Source of the DNA: Gaiellasilicea sp037721555
GTDB lineage: Bacteria > Actinomycetota > Thermoleophilia > Gaiellales > Gaiellaceae
Length of the DNA: 44,106 bases
NCBI GenBank assembly: GCA_037721555.1
Contig: JBBJOI010000021.1
Coordinates: 1 to 44,106 of the forward strand
Direction: 5' to 3'
The position numbers and the translations under genes are program-made. A model generated the notes under the pieces. That model was not told the origin of the DNA, made no database searches, and was given only the letters and a program-made list of their open reading frames with translations. Positions 1 through 8,168 of this stretch are shown one piece after another. Position 1 is the first letter of the stretch. Each line of letters starts with the position of its first letter.

Positions 1-2
1 TC

Positions 3-2099
3 TCGGTCGGGCTGATCGCGGTGCTGCTGCCGTCGGCGTTGACAACCGAGGGCGAGGTGACGAGCACACCCGAGTCGGAGCAGGCGTACGAGCTGATCTC
101 CGACCGGATCCCGCCCGACGACGACTACGTCAACGAGCTCGTGATCGTCCACTCCCCACGGCTCGAGGTCGACGCGCCCGCGTTCGAGACCAAGGTGCGA
201 GAGCTGCGGGGCGAGATCGAGGCGCTCCGCGTGACGCACAACATCGAGGACTACCTCGGCTCGCCCGACCTCGCGTCTGAGGACCGCCACAGCGCCGTTC
301 TGACGCTCGGCATGGGCCCGGATGCCGAAGACAACATCGAACGCGTCATCGACGTCGTCCAGGCTGCTGAGGGCAACGGGTTCGAGACCGCCATCACCGG
401 CGAGTTCACAGCAGACCGCGACTTCCTCGAGCTCTCCAACTCGGACTTGAAGGAGGGGGAGCTCTTCTTCGGGCTTCCGGCCGCGCTCATCGTGCTCGTC
501 CTCGTCTTCGGCGCTGTCGTCGGGGCTGTCGTGCCGATCGTGCTCGCGATCGTGTCGATCATCGTCGCGCTCGCACTCGTCGCCGTCCTCGGCCAGGCCT
601 TCGAGCTCTCGTTCTTCGTCGTCAACATGCTCTCGGGGATGGGCCTCGCGCTCGGGATCGACTACGCGCTCTTCGTCGTCTCGCGCTATCGGGAGGAGCG
701 GGCCGGTCGGCGCGAGCACCTCGACGCGATCGCGGTCTCCGCGCGGACGGCAACGCGTGCCGTCTTCGTCAGCGGCGTCGCGTTCGTGCTCGCGATGTTC
801 GGGATGGTGATCGTCCCCGACACGATCCTGCGTAGTCTCGCTGTCGGGGCAATCCTCGTCGGCATCGTCGCCGTCCTTGCCGCGCTGACGCTGCTGCCGG
901 CGGTGCTGGCCCTCCTCGGCGATCGCGTCGACCGGCTGCGTGTGCCGTTCCTCGGCAGGGCTCGCGCCGGCGAAGAGGGCCGCTTCTGGTCTGCGATCGT
1001 GCGTCGCGTACTGCGGCGGCCTGCTTTCTTCGCCGTCGGCGCAGTCGCCCTGCTCCTGGCGGCGACCGCTCCGGTGCTCGACCTCGAGACCGGCCTGCCC
1101 GGGATCCGTACGTTGCCGGACCGCTACACGGCGAAGGAGGGCTTCCTGCTGCTCGAGCGCGAGTTCGGGGTCGGCACGCCCGACAGCGTCCAGGTGGTCG
1201 TCGACGGCGATCTCTCCCGACCGGCGGTGCGCGAGGGCGCCGAACGGCTGACGGAGCGGCTCGACGCGAATCCGATCTTCGGCGAGCCGTCGCTGACGGT
1301 CTCGCCACGCAAGGATCTTGCCGTCGTCGAGGCGCTCGTCACCGGCGACAGCCGCGACCGGGCGACGGTACGCGCTGTCGAGCAGCTGCGCGACGACGTC
1401 GTGCCGACTGCACTCGCCGGAACGGGGGCGCGCGGGCTCGTGACCGGTGAGACCGCCGAGATCATCGACTACCGCGAGCTCACCGCCGACTGGTTGCCGA
1501 TCGTCTTCGCGTTCGTCCTGGGTCTGAGCTTCGTGCTGCTCACGCTCGCATTCCGGTCGATCGTCGTTGCGATCAAGGCGATCCTGCTGAACCTGCTATC
1601 CGTGGGCGCCGCGTACGGGCTGCTCGTGCTCGTGTTCCAGAAAGGCGTCGGCAACGAGCTCCTCGGCTTCCAGCAGGTCGACTCGATCGCTGCCTGGCTC
1701 CCGCTCTTCCTCTTCTCGGTGCTCTTCGGCCTCTCGATGGACTACCACGTCTTCTTGCTCAGCCGGATTCGCGAGCGCTACCTGCGAACTGGATCGAACT
1801 CGGAGGCGGTCGCGTACGGCGTCGGCTCGACGGCGCGGCTGATCACCGGCGCCGCGCTGATCATCATCGCCGTCTTCGCAGGCTTCGCCTCGGGCGAGCT
1901 CGTCGAGTTCCAGCAGATGGGCTTCGGGGTCGCCGTCTCGCTGTTGATCGACGCGACCCTGATCCGGAGCGTGCTGCTCCCGGCGACGATGCAACTCCTC
2001 GGCGACCGGAACTGGTACCTCCCGTCGTGGCTTGAATGGCTCCCCCACCTCGAGGTGGAGGGCGCGGTGCCGCCGCCGGACGCGGCCGCTACGCCTTAG
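3..2099 (+). CDS. MMPL/RND-family membrane transporter, 5' end outside window
   Basis: This is an MMPL-type (RND superfamily) integral membrane transporter, expected to export lipids or other hydrophobic compounds using the proton gradient. The reading frame is open to the first base, so the N-terminal membrane helix begins upstream; the GTG at 21 is the first start codon in the window but falls inside that helix and is unlikely to be real. About 690 residues are visible. They show the family layout: an extracellular loop, a block of helices (from about residue 150) containing GxxxDYxLF (GIDYALFVVSRYREE), a second loop, and a second helix block with the matching SMDYHVFLLSRIRERY. The stop overlaps the convergent dehalogenase stop by a few bases. 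The substrate cannot be read from the sequence. Confidence 0.93.
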   Translation, partial: SVGLIAVLLPSALTTEGEVTSTPESEQAYELISDRIPPDDDYVNELVIVHSPRLEVDAPAFETKVRELRGEIEALRVTHNIEDYLGSPDLASEDRHSAVLTLGMGPDAEDNIERVIDVVQAAEGNGFETAITGEFTADRDFLELSNSDLKEGELFFGLPAALIVLVLVFGAVVGAVVPIVLAIVSIIVALALVAVLGQAFELSFFVVNMLSGMGLALGIDYALFVVSRYREERAGRREHLDAIAVSARTATRAVFVSGVAFVLAMFGMVIVPDTILRSLAVGAILVGIVAVLAALTLLPAVLALLGDRVDRLRVPFLGRARAGEEGRFWSAIVRRVLRRPAFFAVGAVALLLAATAPVLDLETGLPGIRTLPDRYTAKEGFLLLEREFGVGTPDSVQVVVDGDLSRPAVREGAERLTERLDANPIFGEPSLTVSPRKDLAVVEALVTGDSRDRATVRAVEQLRDDVVPTALAGTGARGLVTGETAEIIDYRELTADWLPIVFAFVLGLSFVLLTLAFRSIVVAIKAILLNLLSVGAAYGLLVLVFQKGVGNELLGFQQVDSIAAWLPLFLFSVLFGLSMDYHVFLLSRIRERYLRTGSNSEAVAYGVGSTARLITGAALIIIAVFAGFASGELVEFQQMGFGVAVSLLIDATLIRSVLLPATMQLLGDRNWYLPSWLEWLPHLEVEGAVPPPDAAATP

Positions 2100-2974
2100 G
2101 CCTCCGCCACGAAGCGCGCGATCCGAGCGCCGATCTCTGCGCCCTTGTCCTCCTGCAGGAAGTGCCCGGCGCCCGCGACGATCTCGGGCCCGATCGCACC
2201 GGGGATGTGCGCCGCGAGCAGCTCGGCCGCGCGCGGCGAGAAGATGGGGTCGGAGTCGGAGAAGAGCACGAGCGCGGGCTTCTCCCAGCGTCCGAGCGCC
2301 TCACGGACGCGCAGCATGGGCTCCGTGTTCGGGTGCTCCGGCTCGGTCGGGACGAGCTCGGGGAACGCGAGGACTCCCGCCTTCGACTCGGGCGTGGGCC
2401 ACGGGGCGCTGTAGGCCGCCTCCACGCCTGGGTCGAGCGGCTGTACGCACGAGATCCGCACGAGCTGCCCTGGGACGAGGTCGGTGCCGAGCCGACGCAC
2501 GAAGGCGCGGAAGCGCAGCCATTCGTCAGACGGCGGCCGTCCACCGCCGATGCCGGTGTTCATGATCACGAGGCGCTCGACGCGCTGCGGCTGCTCGACC
2601 GCGAGCCTCAAGCCGATCGGCCCGCCCCAGTCCTGGACGACGACCGTGAGGTCGCGTAGATCGAGCTCCTCGACCAGCCGCAGGATCGACCCGTAATGGA
2701 AGCTGTAGCTGTAGGCGTCCAACTGCAACGGCTTGTCGGAGCGGCCGAAGCCGAAGAAGTCGGGCGCGATCGCACGGTTGCCCGGCACGAGCTCGGGAAC
2801 GACCTTGCGGTAGAGGTACGACCACGTCGGCTCGCCGTGCAGCAGGAGCACCGGTGACCCCTCGCCCTCGTCGAGGTAGTGCATCCGCAAGCCGTCCTGC
2901 TCGACGTAGTGAGGCAGGAACGGGTAGCCGGGGAGGTCGGCGAAACGCTCGTCGGGTGTCCGGTAGGCGCTCAT
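2096..2974 (-). CDS. dhaA: haloalkane dehalogenase (alpha/beta hydrolase)
   Basis: A 292-residue alpha/beta hydrolase that should cleave carbon-halogen bonds hydrolytically in the cytoplasm. It carries HGEPTW (46-51, oxyanion hole), the nucleophile motif QDWGG with Asp115 followed by halide-binding Trp116, an acid Asp242 in FSDSDP and His271 in AGAGHF. The N-terminus (RTPDERFADLPGYPF) and overall pattern resemble the mycobacterial DmbB/Rv2296 type (HLD-I) rather than an epoxide hydrolase, which would not normally have Trp directly after the nucleophile in this context. The ATG at 2974 overlaps the stop of the upstream ZIP gene as ATGA, so translation is probably coupled. The real substrate may not be a haloalkane; dehalogenase activity is inferred from the catalytic residues. 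Confidence 0.9.
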   Translation of the reverse strand: MSAYRTPDERFADLPGYPFLPHYVEQDGLRMHYLDEGEGSPVLLLHGEPTWSYLYRKVVPELVPGNRAIAPDFFGFGRSDKPLQLDAYSYSFHYGSILRLVEELDLRDLTVVVQDWGGPIGLRLAVEQPQRVERLVIMNTGIGGGRPPSDEWLRFRAFVRRLGTDLVPGQLVRISCVQPLDPGVEAAYSAPWPTPESKAGVLAFPELVPTEPEHPNTEPMLRVREALGRWEKPALVLFSDSDPIFSPRAAELLAAHIPGAIGPEIVAGAGHFLQEDKGAEIGARIARFVAEA

Positions 2975-3660
2975 GCTTCCGAGAGGATGTAGGAGACGAA
3001 GAATCCTGCGACGGTAGAGAAGGCGACGTAGGGCCCGCCGTGCTCGAAGGCCTCGGGCAGGACCGAGCCGGCGAGAGAGGCGAGTATGGCCCCGCCGGCA
3101 AAACCCAGCAGAACGGCGAGCACGCCTCCCGGTGCTCCACCGAGCAGCAGGCGCCCTGCGACGACGGAGGCTGCGATCACCAGTGCAGCGGCCGTCCAAA
3201 CCGTGAGGATGAACCCGGTCGAGCGGCCGTTCTCGCGCATGCGCGTCGCCCCGCCGACCGCCTCCGGCAGATTCGCAACGACGATCGCGACGAGCAGAGC
3301 CGGCCCGGCACCCTCGATCAGGCTGACACCGAGCGTGACACTCTCCGGCACTCCGTCGAGGATCGCTGCGGCGAGGAGCGCGAGCCCGACTGTGCTTCCG
3401 CGCATGTGCCTCATGAGCTGGGCGTCGAAGACGATGAGGGCGGCCGACCCGGCGAGCAGCCCGAGGCCGGCGAACCACACCCCGCCCAGCTCCCCGGCGT
3501 CTGCGAAGAGCTCGAAGGAGAGCGCGCTCGTGAGCGCTCCGCCGGCGAATCCGAGCAGCGCCGCATAGAGGTGTTCCGGCAGCGAGAAGCGCGCGCCGAT
3601 CGCGGCGCCGAGTACGAGTGCCGCGGAGGCAACGGCGCCGAAGACGACAGCCTGACCTAC
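2971..3660 (-). CDS. ZIP-family metal cation transporter, start codon unclear
   Basis: A roughly 229-residue polytopic membrane protein of the ZIP (Zn/Fe permease, ZupT-like) family. The signature helix IV sequence LLAAAILDGVPESVTLGVSL (His replaced by Asp, as in some bacterial members) and helix V VAIVVANLPEAVGG are present, and the usual eight helices can be traced. Divalent metal uptake or efflux is inferred from the family. The homologous N-terminus begins just after the stop of the LVIVD gene, but there is no in-frame ATG, GTG or TTG there: the codon at the junction is GTA (3660-3658), overlapping the upstream TAG. I give that position as the most likely 5' end. Its 3' end overlaps the dehalogenase start as ATGA, so LVIVD-ZIP-dehalogenase form one operon. 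Confidence 0.8.
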   Translation of the reverse strand, partial: VGQAVVFGAVASAALVLGAAIGARFSLPEHLYAALLGFAGGALTSALSFELFADAGELGGVWFAGLGLLAGSAALIVFDAQLMRHMRGSTVGLALLAAAILDGVPESVTLGVSLIEGAGPALLVAIVVANLPEAVGGATRMRENGRSTGFILTVWTAAALVIAASVVAGRLLLGGAPGGVLAVLLGFAGGAILASLAGSVLPEAFEHGGPYVAFSTVAGFFVSYILSEA

Positions 3661-5570
3661 GGCGCCGTGCCCTTTCGCTTCGGCTCGTACCGGAAGATGT
3701 AGAGGCCGTAGTCGCGGTCGCTCGCGAGCACGTACTGCTGCCGGCCGATCCGGTGTACTTCGACGCCCCAGAAGTCGCTGCCGCCGTCGTCGACGAAGAC
3801 ACCTACCTCCTTCAATCCCTTCGGGCCGTACTCGACGACGCGGAAGCCGCCGGCGTAGTAGCTCAGGTAGGCGAGCCGCTTGCTCGGGTCGGGATCGATC
3901 GCGACCTCGTGCACGCTGAGCGCTCCGGAGCCGTCCGCGTACCGCGGGCTCTGCGCCTCGGGGATCGCGTAGCTGTCGATCTGCGAGATCGAGCCGCGCG
4001 CGCCGATTGCGCCGGGAACCCGTGTGCGGAAGAGCCGCACGTAGCCCCAGCCGTCGAAGACCGAGGTGACCGAGGCCGTCGCCGTCGCCGTCCCCGGTGC
4101 GGGCGTCGCAGTCGCGCAGGCGTTGGCCGTGGTCACGCCCGCGATCTGCAGCAGCTGGAGGCCCGCCAGGCGCGAGACGAAGAGGTACGGGATGACTCCG
4201 GAGACGGAAGGGGTCAGCCCGGCGAGGCAGTCCGGGCGAGCGCTGTTGAAGACGATCGCGGAGCTGAAGCCGGCGCGCGCAACCGCATCGAGCTTCTCCT
4301 GGAAGGTGCAGGTGCCGCGCTCGACCAGCGCAATCCCCGTCCCGGGTGCCGTTTCTGCGCAGGCCTCGCCCACGAATGTCGCTCGCCCCCCGAGTGCCAT
4401 CGAGCCGGTGATCCGCGGGACGCCTGAGGCCGGTGTCGGGGAGAACTCGACGCCGGCGTACGGGCCGGCAGTGATGCGGCCGACCACGCGGAACGGGCTG
4501 AAGTCCTCGTCGGTGCCGATCAGGAAGTCGTTCTTCGGCGCCAGCTCCGACTGGTGCGCGTTCCCCTCGGGGGAGATCGCCTGCCCGCGAGCGAGGCGCT
4601 CGCCGTCGCGCCGGGCGTAGTCGCTCTGGGCGACGAGCGTGACGCCGCCAGCGCGGGGATGGGTGACGTCGAGCAGCACGTAGCCGCCGTCCCAGTAGTT
4701 GACGTTCATCACGTAGCGCCGGCCGATCCGCTTCACGACGAGGTCGTGCGCGAAGACCGATCCGAGGTTCGCGGGCGTCTCCTGTCCGACCGAGAAGGGC
4801 GGGCGAGCAAGGTCGAGCGTGTCGTTGACGAGCACGGGGTTCCGCGGGTCGGTGATGTCGAGGATGTCGACGTTCGTCGTCTCCTCGTCGTCGACGAGCG
4901 CGACGTAGGCGCGCCCGTCGGGCGACTGGTTCCACGCGAACATGCTGTGGGTCTGGTTTGCCTGCGGCTCCGGCGCTCCCTCTAGACCCGTGTAGTCGCC
5001 GGCGTGGGCGACGAGCAGGCGCGGCGCGCGCGGATCGGAGACGTCCCAGATGTTGATGCCGCCACGCATGCGGGGCGCGATGGGCTCGGGGGCGTTCGGG
5101 CACGTCTCGTTCTGGTGGATGAAGAGCACACCGTCGAAGGACGCGTTCTTGAGCCGCAGTGTCTGAGCGCCCTCGCCCGCGAAGCTCCCCAGCGTCATCG
5201 GCATGAATGCGCCAGGCACCTCCACCGGGCGGGCGGGGTTCGAGATGTCGATCGTGTGGGCGCCGCCGGCATCGCAAGTGGGCTCGCGAAAGGCAGTCAG
5301 GTACGCAAAGTTCCCGTAGGCGGCGACGTCGGCGACCCGGCCCTGGATGCCCGCTCCCGACGGGTTCGTCACGCTCGCCTTCCCCACGAGCCGAACGTTC
5401 CGCCGCTTTGCGGCGAGGGCGCCGCTCACGCTCCCGTGCCGGTCGTCGGTGCTGACGCCCTCGCCGGAGAACTCCTCCCGGCCGAGCCCGTGCTCGGGAT
5501 GGCCCGTCGCGCCCGCTGCGAGCAGCAGGGTCGCGAGCGCGGCCAGCGCGAGGGTGAGCGGGCGCCTCAT
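3657..5570 (-). CDS. secreted LVIVD-repeat protein with inserted PA domain
   Basis: A 637-residue exported protein. The ATG at 5570 gives a clean signal peptide (MRRPLTLALAALATLLLAAG followed by ATGH); longer in-frame extensions upstream lack one. The body consists of LVIVD-type beta-propeller repeats, e.g. ANPARPVEV-like and DPRAPRLLVAHAGDYTG segments, and HTIDISNPARP. In the second half (about residues 360-440) a protease-associated (PA) domain is inserted, recognisable from GIALVERGTCTFQEKLDAVARAG. LVIVD proteins are surface or secreted and their function is largely unknown; the PA domain usually mediates protein interaction or substrate access. No catalytic residues were recognised. It diverges from the PASTA gene across a 61-bp gap. 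Confidence 0.85.
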   Translation of the reverse strand: MRRPLTLALAALATLLLAAGATGHPEHGLGREEFSGEGVSTDDRHGSVSGALAAKRRNVRLVGKASVTNPSGAGIQGRVADVAAYGNFAYLTAFREPTCDAGGAHTIDISNPARPVEVPGAFMPMTLGSFAGEGAQTLRLKNASFDGVLFIHQNETCPNAPEPIAPRMRGGINIWDVSDPRAPRLLVAHAGDYTGLEGAPEPQANQTHSMFAWNQSPDGRAYVALVDDEETTNVDILDITDPRNPVLVNDTLDLARPPFSVGQETPANLGSVFAHDLVVKRIGRRYVMNVNYWDGGYVLLDVTHPRAGGVTLVAQSDYARRDGERLARGQAISPEGNAHQSELAPKNDFLIGTDEDFSPFRVVGRITAGPYAGVEFSPTPASGVPRITGSMALGGRATFVGEACAETAPGTGIALVERGTCTFQEKLDAVARAGFSSAIVFNSARPDCLAGLTPSVSGVIPYLFVSRLAGLQLLQIAGVTTANACATATPAPGTATATASVTSVFDGWGYVRLFRTRVPGAIGARGSISQIDSYAIPEAQSPRYADGSGALSVHEVAIDPDPSKRLAYLSYYAGGFRVVEYGPKGLKEVGVFVDDGGSDFWGVEVHRIGRQQYVLASDRDYGLYIFRYEPKRKGTAP

Positions 5571-5631
5571 TGCAGGGAAACCGTAGCTCGCAACGTGACG
5601 TCGTGGAGGGATTTTCGGCTGCTCGGGGAAG

Positions 5632-6984
5632 ATGAGAGCTGTGGCGCGCCCACCCGATCCGGGCGACGAGACGGTCGTCAACCCTGAGTGGACCCCGGGG
5701 CCGGAGACGCGGGTCGTCGTCGAGGAGCGTGAGCGCACGGCCGTTGTCCCGCCCCGCCGGCGCCTCCCGCAGCTCTGGCCTTGGCTGCTTGCGCTGCTCC
5801 TGCTCGCTCTCGGAGGTGTTGGCGCAGCCTTCCTCCTGTCCGGAGACGATGACGAGAGCAGCGCCCCGACGACCCAGACGACGGTGGTGCGGATCGAGGT
5901 GCCGGCTCTGGTCGGCGTGCGCGAGCCGCGCGCGCTCGAGCTCGTCCGGGACGCTGGGCTGCAGGCCGAAGTCCGTCGGCGCGCCGGCAACAAGCCTGCC
6001 GGTGTCGTCGCTGCTCAGGACCCGGAGAGCGGGAGCAGGATCGAGGATCGCGGCACCGTACTCCTCACGATCTCGAAGGGCCCGGCGCGGGAGACGGTGC
6101 CCGATCTCGTGGGCGAGCAGCTGAACGAGGCGCTCAGCGACCTGCAAGGCGTCGACCTCGCCTCCCAGGTCTTCTCGGAGGAGCCGTCGGGAGTCGTCGT
6201 TCGGCAGGAACCCGTTCCAGGGACGAAGCTGAAGCCGGGCGGGTCCGTCAGGTTGGCCGTCAGCAAGGGGCCGAAGCCCGTGCCGGTCCCCGACGTCGTC
6301 GGGCAGCAGGTTTCCGAGGCAACGGCAGCGCTCCGGAAGCTGGGCTTCGAGGTCAACATCGTCCCCGTTCCCTCCGACGAGCCGGGTGGCACCGTCGTCG
6401 CGCAGAACCCAACCGCTGGAACCCTGCCCAAGCCGGGAACGAAGGTACGGCTGAACGTCGCGCAGGAGCGCTCCACCGGCGCGACCACGACGCAGGCGAC
6501 GACGAAGCAGGCCACAACGACGCAGGCGGCGACGACGCAGGCCGCGACGACGCAGGCCACGACGACCCAACCGCCGGCACCGGCGAGCGTTCCGGACGTG
6601 GTCGGGCTGACGCAGGCGCAGGCGACGAAAGCCCTCGCCGACGTCGGGCTGAAAGCGTCGTTGATGTTCGTGCCCTCGCAGCAGGATCCCGCCGGCGCCG
6701 TGGTCGCGCAGGCCCGGGCGGCAGGAGCGACGCTCCGGCGTGGCGAGTCCGTCCAGATCAACATCTCGGTAGGCCCGGATCAGGTCGCTCTGGTCGCGGT
6801 GCCGGAGGTTGTCGGTCTGTCCGAGCAGGATGCGCGGAGCCAACTCGTGTCTGCGGGCTTCCGTGTGCAGGTCCTGCGCGAGGCGACGGACGATCCGGCC
6901 CAGAGCGGCACCGTGGTCGACCAGGAGCCCCAGCGCTCGCCCGAGGCCGGGCTCGTCACGATCTACGTCGGCCGCTCGTCCTAG
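5632..6984 (+). CDS. membrane-anchored protein with five PASTA domains, no kinase
   Basis: A 450-residue protein with a short cytoplasmic N-terminus, one membrane helix (about residues 49-69) and an extracellular region of five PASTA domains. These are recognisable by repeated VPxVVGxxxxxAxxxLxxxGL starts and VxxQxPxxGxxxxxGxxVxLxVSxG ends, with a Thr/Gln/Ala-rich linker (about 286-319) between the third and fourth. PASTA domains bind peptidoglycan or muropeptides and are usually part of PknB-type kinases or PBPs; neither catalytic domain is present here. ATG 5632 sits almost on top of a GGGGAAG Shine-Dalgarno match; the GTG at 5641 has better spacing and is an equally good start. A cell-wall sensing or anchoring role is inferred. 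Confidence 0.88.
   Translation: MRAVARPPDPGDETVVNPEWTPGPETRVVVEERERTAVVPPRRRLPQLWPWLLALLLLALGGVGAAFLLSGDDDESSAPTTQTTVVRIEVPALVGVREPRALELVRDAGLQAEVRRRAGNKPAGVVAAQDPESGSRIEDRGTVLLTISKGPARETVPDLVGEQLNEALSDLQGVDLASQVFSEEPSGVVVRQEPVPGTKLKPGGSVRLAVSKGPKPVPVPDVVGQQVSEATAALRKLGFEVNIVPVPSDEPGGTVVAQNPTAGTLPKPGTKVRLNVAQERSTGATTTQATTKQATTTQAATTQAATTQATTTQPPAPASVPDVVGLTQAQATKALADVGLKASLMFVPSQQDPAGAVVAQARAAGATLRRGESVQINISVGPDQVALVAVPEVVGLSEQDARSQLVSAGFRVQVLREATDDPAQSGTVVDQEPQRSPEAGLVTIYVGRSS
6479..6571 (+). repeat. in-frame tandem repeats encoding a Thr/Gln/Ala linker
   Basis: Short degenerate repeats of the ACGACGCAGGC type encode TTQAT/TTQAA units between PASTA domains 3 and 4. Such repeats often vary in copy number between strains by slippage, which would change linker length without shifting frame when whole 15-bp units are gained or lost. 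Confidence 0.75.
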
Positions 6985-6997
6985 ATCTGGTGCGGCG

Positions 6998-7288
6998 CTA
7001 GACCTGGTGCGCGCGCGCCTGCGCGCGGTGGCCGCGCGCCGACGCCGGCTCCGCGTGGTGCTCGTCGAGCCACGTGACAATCGCGTCGGCCCCCTCGATC
7101 GCGTTCCCGTCCTCCGTCAGGAGAACAGGGATCGAGTCCTTGCCGTTGCCACTCGCCTCGCGCAATTCCTCCCGATCCTCGGGGCGCGGCTCGACCTGCA
7201 TGGCGAGAAACGGTAGGCCGAGCTCCGTCAGGCGCATCCGGACGCGCTGCGAGTACGGACACCATTCGGCTTGATACAGCGTCAGCAC
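6998..7288 (-). CDS. glutaredoxin / GST-N-like thioredoxin-fold protein
   Basis: A 96-residue thioredoxin-fold protein. MLTLYQAEWCPYSQRVRM gives beta1 and a CPYS active site with a single Cys10 (monothiol type). The cis-Pro motif SIPVLL and the DGNAIEGADAIVTWLDEH helix match the N-terminal domain of glutathione S-transferases and glutaredoxins. No GST C-terminal domain follows. The start is GTG at 7288. It faces the PASTA gene with a 13-bp gap between stops. Use of glutathione is doubtful in actinobacteria, so a mycothiol- or other thiol-linked redox role is possible; this is inference. Confidence 0.75.
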   Translation of the reverse strand: MLTLYQAEWCPYSQRVRMRLTELGLPFLAMQVEPRPEDREELREASGNGKDSIPVLLTEDGNAIEGADAIVTWLDEHHAEPASARGHRAQARAHQV

Positions 7289-7385
7289 GGGGTGTGACTA
7301 CCGCTCAAGGCACGACTCGAAACGACACGGCCGTGCGAGCCACGTCCTGGGCTTAAAGCCTCGAACACGGCCGTCGGAGGCGGGT

Positions 7386-8081
7386 CTACTTCGGCGTCGC
7401 CTCGAGCTTGTAGCCGACCCCGTAGCGTGTCTGGATGAACGTGTGGTTTCCGGCACGCTGGTCGACCTTCTCGCGCAGCTTACGGACGAAGACGTCGACG
7501 GTGCGGTCGCGGTGGGAGGCGCGCCGGCCCCACACACGTTGCAGCAACTCGTCTCGCGTCAGTACGCGGCCCTGGTCGAGTGCGAGCGCGTAGATGAGCC
7601 GGAACTCCGTGGGGGTCAACTCCGCGCTGGCGCCGTCGACGTAGGCCTGCACGTTGCGCGGGTCGAGCCGGAGCTCCTCGATCTCTATCTCCTCGCCGCG
7701 CCGCGGCTCCTGGGCGCGGGTCCCACGCCGCGCCGCCGCCGCAACCCGAGCGACCAGCTCCTTCATCGAGAACGGCTTCACCAGGTAGTCGTCGGCGCCG
7801 AGCTCGAGTGCATGGATCCGGTCGTGCTCGGTACCGCGGGCGCTTACGACGACGATCGGCGTCCCGATCCCTTCGCTCCGCGCCTGCTCGATCACCTTCC
7901 AGCCGTCGAGACCCGGCAGCATCAGGTCGAGAACGCACACGTCCGGCTGCTCGTACCGAAGGCGCGCGAGGCCGGTCTCGCCGTTCGAGACGCCGACCGC
8001 GTCGAGGCCCGCAACCGTGAGATGACGCGCCATGCCTTGAGCGATGACGTCGTCGTCCTCGATGATCAGCACCTTCACCAC
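7386..8081 (-). CDS. phoP: OmpR/PhoB-family response regulator, likely PhoP of the Pho regulon
   Basis: A 231-residue response regulator: receiver domain with acidic pocket EDDD (8-11), phosphoacceptor Asp52 in LDLMLPGLDG, Ser80 and Lys102 (YLVKPFS), followed by a winged-helix DNA-binding domain (TPTEFRLIYAL, RTVDVFVRKLREKV, TRYGVGYKL). Its genomic position, divergent from a sensor kinase and next to pst genes, together with PHO boxes in the shared promoter, identify it as the phosphate regulator, named PhoP in actinobacteria and PhoB elsewhere. The GTG at 8081 lies exactly six bases after a TAGTGT -10 element, so its mRNA is probably leaderless. The PHO box array upstream suggests autoregulation. 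Confidence 0.88.
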   Translation of the reverse strand: MVKVLIIEDDDVIAQGMARHLTVAGLDAVGVSNGETGLARLRYEQPDVCVLDLMLPGLDGWKVIEQARSEGIGTPIVVVSARGTEHDRIHALELGADDYLVKPFSMKELVARVAAAARRGTRAQEPRRGEEIEIEELRLDPRNVQAYVDGASAELTPTEFRLIYALALDQGRVLTRDELLQRVWGRRASHRDRTVDVFVRKLREKVDQRAGNHTFIQTRYGVGYKLEATPK

Positions 8082-8087
8082 CTGCCG

Positions 8088-8093
8088 ACACTA
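8088..8093 (-). promoter_or_regulatory. -10 element of a leaderless phoP promoter
   Basis: Reading the minus strand, TAGTGT is followed by six bases and then the GTG start at 8081. TAnnnT-N6/7-RTG is the typical actinobacterial leaderless promoter geometry. The PHO box array ends 24 bp upstream of this element. Confidence 0.65.
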
Positions 8094-8117
8094 TGCAGCG
8101 GCTGCCGGCCTCGGGCG

Positions 8118-8146
8118 GGTGAAGAAGTGGTGTCGAAGCGGTGAAC
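8118..8146. promoter_or_regulatory. PHO box array between phoP and phoR
   Basis: On the plus strand three 7-bp units start exactly 11 bp apart: GGTGAAG (8118), GGTGTCG (8129) and GGTGAAC (8140). On the minus strand, reading towards phoP, they are GTTCACC, CGACACC and CTTCACC. This is the direct-repeat architecture of the Streptomyces PHO box, whose 11-bp units are built on GTTCACC. The array lies between the divergent regulator and kinase genes and so may control both. Confidence 0.8.
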
Positions 8147-8168
8147 CTGCTCGTGTTACAACGGAGAG

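Noticed and set aside
2971..7080. A 1369-residue minus-strand open frame
   Set aside because: Only its last ~230 codons match a family (ZIP). The rest is Arg/Ala/Pro-rich shadow of the LVIVD and PASTA genes in high-GC DNA.
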